Below are positions 34,139-44,429 of a stretch of 64,000 nucleotides of DNA, in pieces (position 1 is the first letter of the stretch; every line of letters begins with the position of its first letter). The notes below the pieces were generated by a model. The model made no database searches, was not told the origin of the DNA, and saw only the letters and a list, made by a program, of their open reading frames with translations. Source of the DNA: CAZJLP01 sp964546955 (GTDB lineage Bacteria; Verrucomicrobiota; Verrucomicrobiia; Opitutales; Opitutaceae); assembly GCA_964546955.1 (NCBI GenBank), contig CAZJLP010000004.1, positions 105,667 through 169,666 of the forward strand, read 5' to 3'. The position numbers and the translations under genes are program-made.

Positions 34139-35733
34139 TCGGACACGGCGCTGTCGTCCAGAAAGATCCAGCGGTCGACCTCGATCTTGTGATCGTTAAG
34201 CGCGGCGGCGTATTCCTTCTTCTTCACCAAGCTCGCCGGCGAATTCATCACCATTTGGATCTTCTCGTTTGGGATATGGTGGCGCAGAAGCAGCATGGAG
34301 GCGTCATAGTCGCGGCTGTCGTAACCCACGCCAAGTTTGCGGTATGCATCGTCGCTGGATTCCGCGAGCCCGCCTTCCGTCAGCATCAGGTCCGTGGCAT
34401 AGGCGCCAAAACCCGCGCCACGGCCATCGTAATAGAGCAGTATGACGGCGCCGACCCCGTAGGTGACGATATGTTTGACCGATTTCTTGAATTTGTCCCG
34501 GTTGTCGACGCTGCGCAGGGGAAACCGGTTGAAGAGCGATTCGCTGTGCAGGCGCACGACCGGGACATCGTAATTGCGCGGCGAACCGTGCGTGAGAACC
34601 ACGAATTCCTGGCTCGTGACAATATCGTAGTAGACGTGAACGCGGAACCAGTACGGGGTGGTCAGGAGGTCCACGATGGGGTCCTGCGGGTTGTCTCGTT
34701 TGAAGGCGGTGAGGTTGTCCGAATCGATCTTCACGAAAAACCGGTTGTCTCGGATGAGCTGATAGCCGAGGACGAGCGGCTTTGGTCCCGCCATATAGCG
34801 GTCGATCGACTTTTTCTTGAACAGTTCCTTGAACTGTTCCTCCGTCAGCAGGATGTCGTTGTCGACCGGCTTCATTGGCAAAAAATAGCTCGCCGAGTAA
34901 ATGAAGCGGCGCGCATTCGCCAGCGAATGAGGCTTGAACGGCACGACGGGCTCCGGAGGAAGCGCTCGTTTGACGGTGGTCACCGACGGCCGTTTGAGGA
35001 TGTGTCCGCCCGCCGCTTTTGAAGTCAGATAGGCCAGGTTAAAAGGGGAGGGTTCGAATTCCAGCGCTTCCGCGCCGACCACGTTGACGCCCTGGCTTTT
35101 CAGCGCGTCCAGTTTGTCGGGATTGTTTGTCAGCACGACGAAGCCCGCCGTGATACCCAGCAGATAACAAATCTGAGAAATGTTGTCGTAGTTCCGATGG
35201 TCTTTTTTCAAACCCATCGCCGCGTACGCTTGAAACGTGGACAATTGGTCCAGCGAAGCCTGGACGAGCATTCGGTCCCGCGCTTTGCCCACATAGCCGA
35301 CTCCGCGGCCTTCCTGCATGAGATAGAAGAGGATGCCGTTTCCTTTTTCGGCGATCACCTTGAACGCGCCTTCCAATTGTTGCACACAATCGCAATCGCA
35401 GCCGCGCAGGGTCTCGCTCGTCACGCACGATGAATGCAAACGCGTGTAGAGCACTTTTGACTTCACGATCTCCCCATGGGCGAGCGCGATGATGTAGTGT
35501 TTGTCGATGATGTCCTGGAAAATGTAGGCCCGAAACTCGCCGAAACGCGTGTCGAGCGCGCAATTCGCGATGTACAGCGTCTGGCCGCACAGCGGCCGCT
35601 CATCGACGTTCTGAGGCGTCAAAACGCTGCCGGTGGCGTGCTGCAAATCGCGTACGAGCGCCGCAAAATCGGTCGGAAGGGCATCTCTGGGGCCGGCGGC
35701 CGCCTGGGAATCGAATTTCAATACGTTGCTCAT
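34135..35733 (-). CDS. tandem GTP cyclohydrolase II-like protein
   Basis: A 532-residue protein with two RibA folds. The first (residues about 50-235) keeps zinc cysteines (LHSSCVTSETLRGCDCDC) and the catalytic LMQEGRGVGY loop with VVLTNNPDKLDAL, so GTP ring opening to the diaminopyrimidine is plausible. The second (about 300-525) has YYDGRGAGFGA and VVRLHSESLF, but no cysteines in the zinc position, so it is probably not catalytic. The fusion with SIS overlap suggests a role other than, or besides, riboflavin synthesis. No other rib gene is adjacent. Confidence 0.82.
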   Translation of the reverse strand: MSNVLKFDSQAAAGPRDALPTDFAALVRDLQHATGSVLTPQNVDERPLCGQTLYIANCALDTRFGEFRAYIFQDIIDKHYIIALAHGEIVKSKVLYTRLHSSCVTSETLRGCDCDCVQQLEGAFKVIAEKGNGILFYLMQEGRGVGYVGKARDRMLVQASLDQLSTFQAYAAMGLKKDHRNYDNISQICYLLGITAGFVVLTNNPDKLDALKSQGVNVVGAEALEFEPSPFNLAYLTSKAAGGHILKRPSVTTVKRALPPEPVVPFKPHSLANARRFIYSASYFLPMKPVDNDILLTEEQFKELFKKKSIDRYMAGPKPLVLGYQLIRDNRFFVKIDSDNLTAFKRDNPQDPIVDLLTTPYWFRVHVYYDIVTSQEFVVLTHGSPRNYDVPVVRLHSESLFNRFPLRSVDNRDKFKKSVKHIVTYGVGAVILLYYDGRGAGFGAYATDLMLTEGGLAESSDDAYRKLGVGYDSRDYDASMLLLRHHIPNEKIQMVMNSPASLVKKKEYAAALNDHKIEVDRWIFLDDSAVSE

Positions 35734-35911
35734 TTATTCGGCTGCTGAGACAGCCTGACTCCACCATGGTCAGTATTCGGAAAAAGGAAACCCCGTTGTG
35801 AGACGCCGCTGAGACACCACGAGAGGGGTAAAGGTCGAACGTGGAGGGTGGAAGGTAGAATTGGCCCTCTCGTCGTTGTCAGGTAAGGCGGAAATGTGCA
35901 TAGACGGGGCG

Positions 35912-36805
35912 ATGGGCATCATTGACACCCACGTGCATTTGTATCCGCCCGCTCTCAACGAAGCGCCTTCGCTATGGGCCGCCCGCTGCGGGGAAGACGC
36001 TTGGTCCGTGCTGTGCACGCGCGTCCGCAAGAATGGGCGGGGAGTCCAGGCCTTTCCCACGGTCGACGGGTTGCTGCGCGCAATGGACTCGGCCGGCGTC
36101 GAGAAAGCGGTCCTGCAAGGATGGTATTGGCAGAACCACGACACGTGCGTCCTGCAGAATCGCTTTTATGCGGAATGCATCCGAGATCATCCTGATCGAT
36201 TGGCGGCCTTTGCGACGCTGCATCCCCGGATTGGACTCGACGGTGTTGTCGCGGAAATCAATTGGGCGTCTGAAATCGGTTTTAAGGGCCTCGGCGAGCT
36301 TTCCCCCCACGCACAGGGCGTGGCCCTCGATGACCCCGCGTGGATTGCTGCCCTGCAGAAAGCGGGGGAGGTGGGTTTGGCGGTGACTTTGCACGTGACG
36401 GAGCCGCGTGGCAAAGACTACCCCGGGCGTGTTTCCACGCCGCTGGGCGATTTCGTGTGCCTCGCCCGGTCGTTTCCAGGCACGACATTCCTGCTCGCAC
36501 ACTGGGGCGCCCAGCTGCCCTTCGATCCCGTACATGCCGGGACCGTCCGACAACTGACGAATGTCTATTACGATACTGCGGCGTCGCCCCTCTTGTACGA
36601 CGCGACGATTTGGCGGCGGATGATCGATGCGGCTGGCGCTGAGCGGCTGCTGTTCGGAAGCGATTTCCCCCTTATTCTGTACCCCCGGTTCGAAACCGAA
36701 CCGTCAATGGCAAGCCTCGTTCGAGAATTGAGGTCTGCCGCAGTCGGAGCAAAAGCGGAAGAGGCGATTCTACGCGGAAATGCCGCGAGGGTGCTGGGCG
36801 TGTAA
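35912..36805 (+). CDS. amidohydrolase 2 family metal-dependent hydrolase
   Basis: A 297-residue TIM-barrel protein. Metal ligands are recognisable: IIDTHVHLYPP at the start, HVTEPRGKDYPG, LAHWGAQLPFDP and LFGSDFPLILYP. The family acts on lactones or decarboxylates aromatic acids. Start ATG 35912 (MGIIDTHVH) is the usual position; in-frame ATGs at 35894 and 35861 would add extra residues. The gene is convergent with the amidase downstream. Confidence 0.82.
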   Translation: MGIIDTHVHLYPPALNEAPSLWAARCGEDAWSVLCTRVRKNGRGVQAFPTVDGLLRAMDSAGVEKAVLQGWYWQNHDTCVLQNRFYAECIRDHPDRLAAFATLHPRIGLDGVVAEINWASEIGFKGLGELSPHAQGVALDDPAWIAALQKAGEVGLAVTLHVTEPRGKDYPGRVSTPLGDFVCLARSFPGTTFLLAHWGAQLPFDPVHAGTVRQLTNVYYDTAASPLLYDATIWRRMIDAAGAERLLFGSDFPLILYPRFETEPSMASLVRELRSAAVGAKAEEAILRGNAARVLGV

Positions 36806-36859
36806 ATCGTGCGGATGGCACCCCGCCGTGGCTTCCCGTCGCCGAGGTGATCGAAGACA

Positions 36860-38158
36860 TCACTTCTCCGCACCGCGTTGCAGCACACGAGCTATAACGG
36901 GGCTCAGGGCATTGTTCACGACAACCTGCAAACCTGTGCTCAGTCCGTCGGGAAGGGAGACCGGGATTGAGAGGACGGGCAAGCCGGCGAGACTCGCGGG
37001 GGCGGTAAGATCGAGCAGGCGGTTTCGGTTTTCGAGCGTGCACTCGGCCTTGGTTAAGGCAGGGAAGGGTGTGGCTGGAAGCACGAGAAAATCGTAGGAC
37101 TGGAAGAAGTTTGTCCACAGCAATTGCAAGGCGACCCGTTTTGCTTGCGCGGCGTCCCTCTGCTCGATGGTCCACTTCCGCCCCCGATCGATTCGTGCCC
37201 AAACTGCCGGATCGTACAATTCGCGACAGCGGTCCAGCCAGTTCGCATGCACCGCGAAGGCCTCCGCGCTCTGCAGGACGCTGTACGCGTCGCGAGTCCC
37301 GGAAAAGCCCGCCCGAAGATCGTCATGCGTCGCGCGGTCGGCCAGCGGAGCGAAAGATTCCATCGCGCTTGCAACACACCGTTCAAAATCGGGATCGACG
37401 TTCTCGCCGAAAGCCGAGAATCCCAGGCTGATACCCCTGAGCGCGCGGGTCGCGACGTGCGGTTTTCCGAGAATGAAGCGGTTTACCGAAAGCAAGTCCT
37501 GCGGATTGTTCGTGAACCACCCCGGAGCGTCGAAGCTGGGCGCAAGCGGAAAGGCGTCTTGGATAAAGGGTCCTCCCGGTTTGTCGCGAAAGCCGTAGAG
37601 CCCGCAAAACGCAGCCGGCACCCGAATGGATCCCCCGGTATCCGTCCCGATTCCCAGAGGCACGATTCCCGCGGCGACGGCCGCCGCCGAGCCGCTGCTC
37701 GATCCCCCGGAAGTCCGCCCAGGGAAACGGGGATGTTCGCAATCGCCGTAGTGCGGATTTTCACCGGTCAACCCGTAAGCGAATTCGTGGAGCTGGGTTT
37801 TTCCAACCAGCACGGCGCCCAAACCTTTGAGCGCGTGAACCAGGCGGCTTTCTCGCGGCGGCGAAGGCAGCAAATCGGCGGAAAACCGAGAACCGGCGCG
37901 CAGCGGTACGCCCGGAGTATAGAATAAATCTTTTAGGACGTAGGGAGTTCCGGCGAAAGCTGCGATGGTATTGGCGACGCGCTTGATGCTGTCGGCGATC
38001 TCCTTCCGGGGAGCCAAGCTGGCGAACACGGCGCGCCGTTGGTCCTCGGACAGGCACCGTGCGCACCGGTCGACAATTTCCTGGGCGGCGAGCTCCGGAT
38101 CCTGCAACGCCAATGCTTGCCAGTCGGCCATGGTGATCGCTTTTCCGGGTTGAGGCAT
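36860..38158 (-). CDS. amidase signature family protein
   Basis: A 432-residue hydrolase. The Ser-cisSer-Lys triad is recognisable: lysine in PYVLKDLFYTPG, the cis-serine in GRTSGGSSSGSAAAVA, and the nucleophile in GTDTGGSIRVPA. Such enzymes cut small amides, and some are allophanate hydrolases or GatA. GatB/GatC are absent nearby and it is shorter than GatA, so it is a stand-alone amidase. Starts at ATG 38158 or 38131 are equally good; the frame further upstream to 38356 lacks family similarity. Confidence 0.88.
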   Translation of the reverse strand: MPQPGKAITMADWQALALQDPELAAQEIVDRCARCLSEDQRRAVFASLAPRKEIADSIKRVANTIAAFAGTPYVLKDLFYTPGVPLRAGSRFSADLLPSPPRESRLVHALKGLGAVLVGKTQLHEFAYGLTGENPHYGDCEHPRFPGRTSGGSSSGSAAAVAAGIVPLGIGTDTGGSIRVPAAFCGLYGFRDKPGGPFIQDAFPLAPSFDAPGWFTNNPQDLLSVNRFILGKPHVATRALRGISLGFSAFGENVDPDFERCVASAMESFAPLADRATHDDLRAGFSGTRDAYSVLQSAEAFAVHANWLDRCRELYDPAVWARIDRGRKWTIEQRDAAQAKRVALQLLWTNFFQSYDFLVLPATPFPALTKAECTLENRNRLLDLTAPASLAGLPVLSIPVSLPDGLSTGLQVVVNNALSPVIARVLQRGAEK

Positions 38159-38397
38159 CCCCGCGGAGAGTGCGAATGAGGCGCCCGAGCGCAATGTTTC
38201 GTTCAGGGGGCTTTTGAAAAGCGGCGGCACTGAGGTGGAGCACGCCGTCCACGGCGGGCTGTGGGGCGTGGCTATCCCGGTGACGTCCCACTCGATCCAA
38301 GCCCGCACGCGGGGGATTCCACCCGTTGCACCGCCTCTTTGGCCCGAACCCGACAATCGTTTTGCCTTCGGCGCATTTGGGCCTATCGAGAGAGTTC

Positions 38398-38862
38398 ATG
38401 ACGCCCGAAGCCAAAATTGCCGAACTCGGTCTTACGCTGCCCGCCGCGCCTGCCGCGGCGGGGAATTATCTTCCCACGGTTCGCGTGGGCAATCTTCTGT
38501 ACTGCGCCGGCACGATCAGTGCCGTCAATGGCCAGATCACCCACGCCGGCCAGGTTGGGAGAGAACAGACCGTCCAGACCGGCTACGAGTCGGCCCGTAT
38601 TTCAGCCTTGAATACACTGGCGAACATAAAGGCGGCCGTGGGATCGCTCGACCAGGTGGCCCGCTTCGTGATGGTCAATGGCTTCGTCAATGCAGTGTCC
38701 GGCTTCGCCGACAGTCCCGCGGTCATCAACGGGGCCAGCGATCTGTTTGTCGCGGCCTTTGGCGATGCGGGCAAACACGCGCGAGCGGCCGTGGCGGTGA
38801 CCGGCCTGCCGCGCAATTCGACGACGGAGATCCAAGTGGTGGTGGAGTTGCGTGCGGGGTGA
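38398..38862 (+). CDS. RidA/YjgF family protein
   Basis: A 154-residue protein of the RidA group (reactive 2-aminoacrylate and imine deaminases). VGNLLYCAGTISAVNG and YESARISALNTLANIKA belong to the core, and the arginine in GLPRNSTTEIQVVVEL is the usual active-site residue. It is longer than minimal RidA because of an N-terminal MTPEAKIAELGLTLPAA extension typical of the Rid6/Rid7-like subfamilies. It is divergent from the amidase; a link with amidohydrolase and amidase neighbours in catabolism of an amide is possible but not shown. Confidence 0.85.
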   Translation: MTPEAKIAELGLTLPAAPAAAGNYLPTVRVGNLLYCAGTISAVNGQITHAGQVGREQTVQTGYESARISALNTLANIKAAVGSLDQVARFVMVNGFVNAVSGFADSPAVINGASDLFVAAFGDAGKHARAAVAVTGLPRNSTTEIQVVVELRAG

Positions 38863-39086
38863 TTGCTCATCTCTTATCGTTCATTGCTCATTTCTCATTG
38901 GCGCAAGCGGCTGACTACGTCGTGGGTGCGGGCGTCAGCACAAGGCGGAAGCGGGAGCCCGGAACGAAATAGAGCCATTGCTTATTGATTATCGCCAAGC
39001 CGTCGACGCAGACGATAAGCAGCGGCACCCAAAGAATTCTCCTTGCCCTCGCTCCGCGTCGGAGTTTGCCTGTTCCCTCAAGCTCC

Positions 39087-39178
39087 GGAGAGATGGCTGA
39101 GTGGTCGAAAGCGGCGCTTTGCTAAAGCGTTGTAGGTGTAAAAGCCTACCGGGGGTTCGAATCCCCCTCTCTCCGCCA
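39087..39178 (+). tRNA. tRNA-Ser (anticodon GCU)
   Basis: Acceptor stem GGAGAGA (39087-39093) pairs with TCTCTCC (39168-39174), then G and encoded CCA (39176-39178). The anticodon loop TTGCTAA gives GCU for AGC/AGU serine codons. The long variable arm (TGTAGGTGTAAAAGCCTACC) is the class II type expected for serine. Confidence 0.97.
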
Positions 39179-39300
39179 GCCTTCGCCGAGCCTACGGCTG
39201 GCTTGTGCCGTCGCTCCTGTGCAGATTCGGGGCAAGTGAGTCGATCGAGATTGCTCCGTTGAGAACGGAGCAAACGGACATTGGAATCCAGGGGAAGGCT

Positions 39301-41243
39301 CTACTTCTTCCGCTTCTTCCGGCCCTGGTTGCGCTCGATGTTTAAATAAGTCTTGGCGAGCATCTGGCTTTCGTAGAGCTCGAGCAGGCGCACGCCCTCG
39401 CGGGGTTTGACCAGATCCTTGCGCGTCGCGTGGTCGATCTGTTGCTTCATGCGGCGGCAGAGTTCCTCTTGCTGGTACTGCACGCCTTCGATCACGTCGG
39501 CCACGCGGCTGCCGCTGAGCGCTTCCTCGATGTAAAAGCCGTTCGGTTCGTCGGGCTCGAGAAAGACATGAACTTCATTCACGCGGCCGAAGAGATTGTG
39601 CAGATCGCCCATGATGTCCTGGTAGGCGCCGGTCAGGAAAACACCGAGAAAGTACGGTTTCCCGTTCAGCGGGTGCACGTTCAAGTACTCCTTGGTGTCT
39701 TGAAGGTCGATGAAACTACTGATCTTGCCGTCCGAGTCGCAGGTGATGTCAGCTAAGATTGCATTGACGGAAGGTCGTTCGTTGAGGCGATGAAGAGGTG
39801 CAACCGGAAAGAGCTGCTTGAGCGCCCAGTGATCGAGCAGGGACTGAAAAACCGAGAAATTGCAGACGTACTGGTCCGCCAGTAGTTTTTTGAGATCGTG
39901 CAGTTCCTCCGGTTGGTAACCGCTTTTTTGTCCTTCGCGGTCAATCTGCTCGCAGATTTGCCAGAAAATCGATTCCGCCGCGGCACGGTTTTCCAGATCG
40001 AGATAGCCCAGATTGAAAAGAGAGAAAGCCTCTTCTTTTTTCTGCAGCGCGTCGTGAAAGCGCTCGAGACGGCCGAGTTTCGACTTGTTCTTCAACATTA
40101 GCTCTAGGTCCGTCACGACTTTGTGCTTTTCCTTCGGCTGGTGCTGCTGCCCCAGGGTTTCCTTTTTGTTGATGCGCTCGAAGACTTCCACCACGAGCAT
40201 TGAATGCGGCGCCACGACGGCGCGACCGCTTTCGCTCACGATGTCCGGGACGTCGACATCGCTGTCGTTACAGATTTCGCGAATGTTGAAAACGACGTCG
40301 CGCGCGTATTCGTCGATCGTGTAATTGACCGAGCTTTCGAAATTGGTGCGGGAGCCATCGTAGTCGATGCCTAGGCCGCCGCCCACGTCGAGATAGCCCA
40401 TGGGAAAACCCATCTTGGCCAGCTGGCAATAAAACCGCGTGGCTTCGATCACCGCGTTCTTGATCGTGATGATGTTTGGCACCTGCGAGCCGATGTGAAA
40501 ATGAACGAGCCGAAGGCACTGCGAGAGCTTCGCGGCGCGCAACTTTTCCGTCGCGAATAGGATTTCGGCCGTGTTGAGCCCGAATTTGGCATTGTCGCCG
40601 GTCGACATGGCCCATTTGCCTTCGCCCCGCGTGAGGAGCTTCGCCCGAAATCCGATCATCGGCTTTACGCCGGTCTCCTCAGAAATCTTGATGATGTCGT
40701 CCACCTCGGCCAGCTGCTCGACCACCAGGATCACCTTCTTGCCCAGTTTGCGCCCGAGCAGCGCCAGCCGGATGTAGTCATGGTCTTTGTAACCATTGCA
40801 GATGATGAGCTTTTGGTTGCTGTCATGCATCGCCAAGGCGATCATCAGCTCCGGCTTCGATCCGGCTTCGAGCCCGTAGTTGAAGTCCTTTCCAGCGGTG
40901 AGGATCTCGTCGACGACCTCGCGCAACTGGTTGACTTTGATCGGGAAAACTCCGCGGTAGCTGCCCTTGTAGCCCTCCTGCTTGATCGCGCGGTTGAAAA
41001 CCTCATTCAGTTGGCAAACCCGGTGGCGCAGAAGGTNNNNNNNNNNACCATGGGCGCCTTGAGGCCCATTTCCAACGCCTCATCCACCACGTCCATGATC
41101 CGGATGTTGCGGCCATCGGCGAGGGGTAGTACATTCACAAACCCTTCAGCATCGACGTTGAAGTGGCCCGAGCCCCAGCGCTTGAACCCGTAGTGATCTT
41201 CTGACTTTTCGGCGGACCAGGAGGAGGCAGATTTACTTTTCAA
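39301..41243 (-). CDS. speA: biosynthetic arginine decarboxylase, split by an assembly gap
   Basis: A PLP fold-III decarboxylase making agmatine from arginine. The N-terminal part (41243 leftwards: YGFKRWGSGHFNVDAEGFV) and the rest (from LNEVFNRAIKQEGY, with PLP lysine in VFPIKVNQLREV, then GLEAGSKPEL, HFHIGSQ, DVGGGLGIDYDG) are in different frames only because of the 10 Ns at 41037-41046, a placeholder whose true length is unknown. The C-terminal half is the usual SpeA bundle ending with a lysine/arginine-rich tail (GRKKRKK). About 645 residues in total, normal for SpeA. Confidence 0.93.
41037..41046. other. assembly gap (10 Ns)
   Basis: Ten Ns inside speA. Because the two sides are in different frames, the real gap is not exactly 10 bases, or bases around it are missing. 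Confidence 0.97.
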
Positions 41244-41334
41244 TCGGGGGAGGTGGCGACAGGGTTATGGCTTGCTTTCTGAGGTGTGAGTAAAGTTAAG
41301 TGCGTGTTTCTTTTTTCAAATTCCCCAACACGCA

Positions 41335-41706
41335 ATGATGAAAATAGCTTCCCTGTCCGACGTCGCCCTTTTTTTGGCTCAAACTCCGGCGCCGGCCGCG
41401 CCCGCCGGACAGTCGGGCGGCTTTGGATCAACGATCTGGATTTTTTACGGCTTGTTGTTCGCGGGCATGTATTTTTTGGTGATCGCACCCCAGAAAAAGA
41501 AGCAAAAGGAACAGCAGAAGATGTTGGATAACCTGGAGACAGGCGATGAAGTGCTGACCGCCGGCGGAATCTTCGGAGAGGTCGCTAACCGCAAGGGAGA
41601 CCGCGTCGTGCTGCGTGTCTCCGACACCACGAAGATCGAAGTGGCGAAGAGCTTTATTCAAACGGTGGTGAAGAAATCCGGAGCAGAGGAAGTCGCGAAA
41701 AAGTAA
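41335..41706 (+). CDS. yajC: preprotein translocase subunit YajC
   Basis: A 123-residue inner-membrane accessory of SecDF. One N-terminal helix (STIWIFYGLLFAGMYFLVIAP) is followed by QKKKQKEQQKMLDNLETGDEV, then the cytoplasmic beta domain (VLTAGGIFGEV). The extra N-terminus is rich in Ala and Pro. It lies 89 bp before secDF, the common arrangement. Confidence 0.93.
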   Translation: MMKIASLSDVALFLAQTPAPAAPAGQSGGFGSTIWIFYGLLFAGMYFLVIAPQKKKQKEQQKMLDNLETGDEVLTAGGIFGEVANRKGDRVVLRVSDTTKIEVAKSFIQTVVKKSGAEEVAKK

Positions 41707-41795
41707 CGTTTCTTCGCGTCATTGCCTCGACTGGCTCGATGCCAGTCAGCTCCTGCGTCCACCCCGCGCAACCAATTTAACCCAGTAATTCACCC

Positions 41796-44336
41796 ATGTT
41801 ACAACGCAACGTCTGGAAGATTGTCTTCAGCCTGGTCGTCATCGGCACGGCGCTGTGGATGCTCTTCCCCATCAAGGATCGGGAGTTTCCCGAGTACGCA
41901 CAGTCCAAAGCCACTGCCAAACAGGGCGAGTTTGCGGGACTGCTCAAAGAAGCAACCGAGCGCACCAAGCAGGCCGGACAGACCAAGTCCGTCTATATCG
42001 CTCTCCGCTCGCTGGCGAATGAGCGGCGGATCGATCTGGCGACTCAGTATTTCCCGCACCTGGATATGGGCGCGACGAGAAACCTGGAGAAGCGCAATGC
42101 CATCCTGCTGGAGTACCTGCTCAAGCATTCCAAGGGCAAGCTCCAGCTCGGCTTGGACCTGCGCGGTGGCGTGGGTGTCATGCTCGAAGCGGGCGTGGCG
42201 AAGGGGAAGACCGAGGGCGAAGAGTACGAGCGAAAGCAAAAGCTCGAAAAAGCGATCGAGATCATTGGCACGCGCATCAACGGATTCGGCGTGACCGAAC
42301 CCGTGATCCGGGCGGTGGGAGACAATCGCATCGAAATCCAGCTTCCGGGCGTCAACACGAAGGATAATCCGGAGGTCATCGAAAGCATCCAGAAGCCGGC
42401 CCGACTCGAATTCCGCCTGGTTCACGAAGGTACGGGACCGATGCGTGAGCCTCCGACCCAAGTTCCGGTCGGTTACGAGGTCCTGACCGTCGACGAGGAA
42501 GACAAGAAGACCGGCGAAATCTATCCCGAGTACTATCTCGTGAAACGCCGTGCCGAAATGACAGGGGCAAATGTCGATGACGCCTGGGCAACGGCCGGCG
42601 AAATCGCCGGATTCCGCATCATGCTGGCCTTCAATTCGGCGGGTGGAAAGCAATTTGGCGACCTCACCTCCGCCAACGTCGGTCGCAAGCTGGCCATCGT
42701 TCTCGATGGCAAGCTCTACTCGGCGCCAAACATCAATGAACCGATCATGGGCGGACAGGCGTCGATCACTGGAAATTTCAGCCAGGAAGAGGCCATCAGC
42801 CTCGCGAATGTCTTGGATAATCCCCTCGACGTCCCGCTCGAGGTCAAGGAGCAGTACGAGGTCGGACCGACTCTGGCCGATGACGCCGTGGCAAGCGGTC
42901 GCCTCGCCTTCCTGATCGGCACCTCGCTGACGATTCTTTTCGTACTCTTCTTCTATACCATCGGCGGCATTGTGGCCGCGATCGGCATGGGAGTGAACGT
43001 GGTGGTGACGCTGGGTGTCATGGCTGCGATCCCCGCGACGCTCACGCTGCCCGGCATCGCCGGCATCGTGCTGACCCTCGCGATGTCGGTGGACTCGAAC
43101 ATCCTGATCTTCGAGCGCATGAGGGAAGAGTTGAAGCTGGGCAAAACGCTCCCGACTGCCCTCGAGGCGGGCTTCGATAAAGCCTGGTCCGCGATTCTCG
43201 ACTCCAATTTGACGACGCTGATCGTCGCCGTGATCATGATTGCCTTGGGCACGGGCCCGGTGCGCGGTTTCGGTGTCACGCTGGCAATCGGTATCTTCAC
43301 CACCATGTTCGCGGCAGTCGTGGTCAGCAAACTGATCATGGAGCTCGCGATCCTCCCCGGCTTGGTCAAGCGCATGCCGATGTTCTCCGTGCTGCAGGAT
43401 ACGAAATTCGACTTCTTGAAGTACGCCAAACACGCGGTGGTCGTGTCGGTGATCTGCCTGGTCGTTGGCGTTGCCGCGCTGGTGATCAAAAAGGACAGCA
43501 TCTACGGCATCGACTTTGTCGGCGGCGATACGATCACGATGGGCTTCTCGAAGCGGATCGAACCGGCCGCATTGACCCAGGCAGCTGGCGCAGCCGGGTT
43601 CAAGGAAGCGACTTTCGGCTACCAGAAGAGCATCACGACCGGAGACGAACGCTTGCTCGCGACGACGCGATTCGGCGAAGGCCGGGCCTTGCTTGATAAG
43701 TTGCAGCAGGCGTTTCCCCAGGCCGAACTGACCTACCAGGGCGAAAACCGCATCGGGCCGTCTGTCGGACAAGAGATTCAATGGAATGCGCTGTGGTCCA
43801 TATTCTGGGCCCTGGTGCTGATCCTCCTTTACGTGGCTTTTCGCTTCGAGTTCGGCTTCGGCATCGGAGCGGTGGTCGCGACCGTGCACGATTTGATCAT
43901 GACGATCGGAATCTTTGTGCTTTTCGATCGGCAGTTCGATGCGTCGATGGTGGCGGCCATCCTGCTTATCGCGGGCTATTCGATCAACGACACGATCGTG
44001 GTCTTCGACCGTATTCGCGAAGAACTGCGCCTGAATCCGACCATGCGCCTCCGCGATGTCATCAACCGCGCGCTGAACCTCACGCTCTCCCGCACGGTCA
44101 TCACCGGCGGCACGACGATGCTGACGGCGATCACGCTCATCGTGGTGACCAAGGGCGAGGTGAACAACATCGCCTTCACGCTCCTCATCGGTGTGGTGAC
44201 GGGCACGTTCTCGTCACTCTTCGTGGCCAGCCCGGTTTTCTACTGGTGGCACAAGGGCGACCGGAAGCACGTCGAGAAGCATCAGGATGTGAAGCCAACG
44301 TACGAGTGGACCGGCGCGAGCAAGGCGTCTGAATAA
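41796..44336 (+). CDS. secDF: fused protein-export membrane protein SecDF
   Basis: An 846-residue fusion of SecD and SecF, the proton-driven part of the Sec translocon. SecD: LQLGLDLRGGVGVMLE, P1 domain, then PTLADDAVASGRLAFLIGTSLTIL and MSVDSNILIFERMREELKLGKT. SecF: YGIDFVGGDTITM, IGPSVGQEIQWNALWSIFWAL, GYSINDTIVVFDRIREELR. Each half has six membrane helices. Such fusions occur in many phyla, including Bacteroidetes and Firmicutes. Confidence 0.95.
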   Translation: MLQRNVWKIVFSLVVIGTALWMLFPIKDREFPEYAQSKATAKQGEFAGLLKEATERTKQAGQTKSVYIALRSLANERRIDLATQYFPHLDMGATRNLEKRNAILLEYLLKHSKGKLQLGLDLRGGVGVMLEAGVAKGKTEGEEYERKQKLEKAIEIIGTRINGFGVTEPVIRAVGDNRIEIQLPGVNTKDNPEVIESIQKPARLEFRLVHEGTGPMREPPTQVPVGYEVLTVDEEDKKTGEIYPEYYLVKRRAEMTGANVDDAWATAGEIAGFRIMLAFNSAGGKQFGDLTSANVGRKLAIVLDGKLYSAPNINEPIMGGQASITGNFSQEEAISLANVLDNPLDVPLEVKEQYEVGPTLADDAVASGRLAFLIGTSLTILFVLFFYTIGGIVAAIGMGVNVVVTLGVMAAIPATLTLPGIAGIVLTLAMSVDSNILIFERMREELKLGKTLPTALEAGFDKAWSAILDSNLTTLIVAVIMIALGTGPVRGFGVTLAIGIFTTMFAAVVVSKLIMELAILPGLVKRMPMFSVLQDTKFDFLKYAKHAVVVSVICLVVGVAALVIKKDSIYGIDFVGGDTITMGFSKRIEPAALTQAAGAAGFKEATFGYQKSITTGDERLLATTRFGEGRALLDKLQQAFPQAELTYQGENRIGPSVGQEIQWNALWSIFWALVLILLYVAFRFEFGFGIGAVVATVHDLIMTIGIFVLFDRQFDASMVAAILLIAGYSINDTIVVFDRIREELRLNPTMRLRDVINRALNLTLSRTVITGGTTMLTAITLIVVTKGEVNNIAFTLLIGVVTGTFSSLFVASPVFYWWHKGDRKHVEKHQDVKPTYEWTGASKASE

Positions 44337-44429
44337 ATCGCACTGGCTGGGCGGTTTACGCCGGTCAGCCGTTTCGGCACTTGCTCACTCCAACGGCGCG
44401 TCAAGGATGGCGCGCCCTCTCACTCGACC

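Noticed and set aside
41799..43889. 696-residue minus-strand ORF opposite secDF
   Set aside because: Antisense shadow rich in His, Asp and Arg, as expected from the complement of membrane-protein codons.
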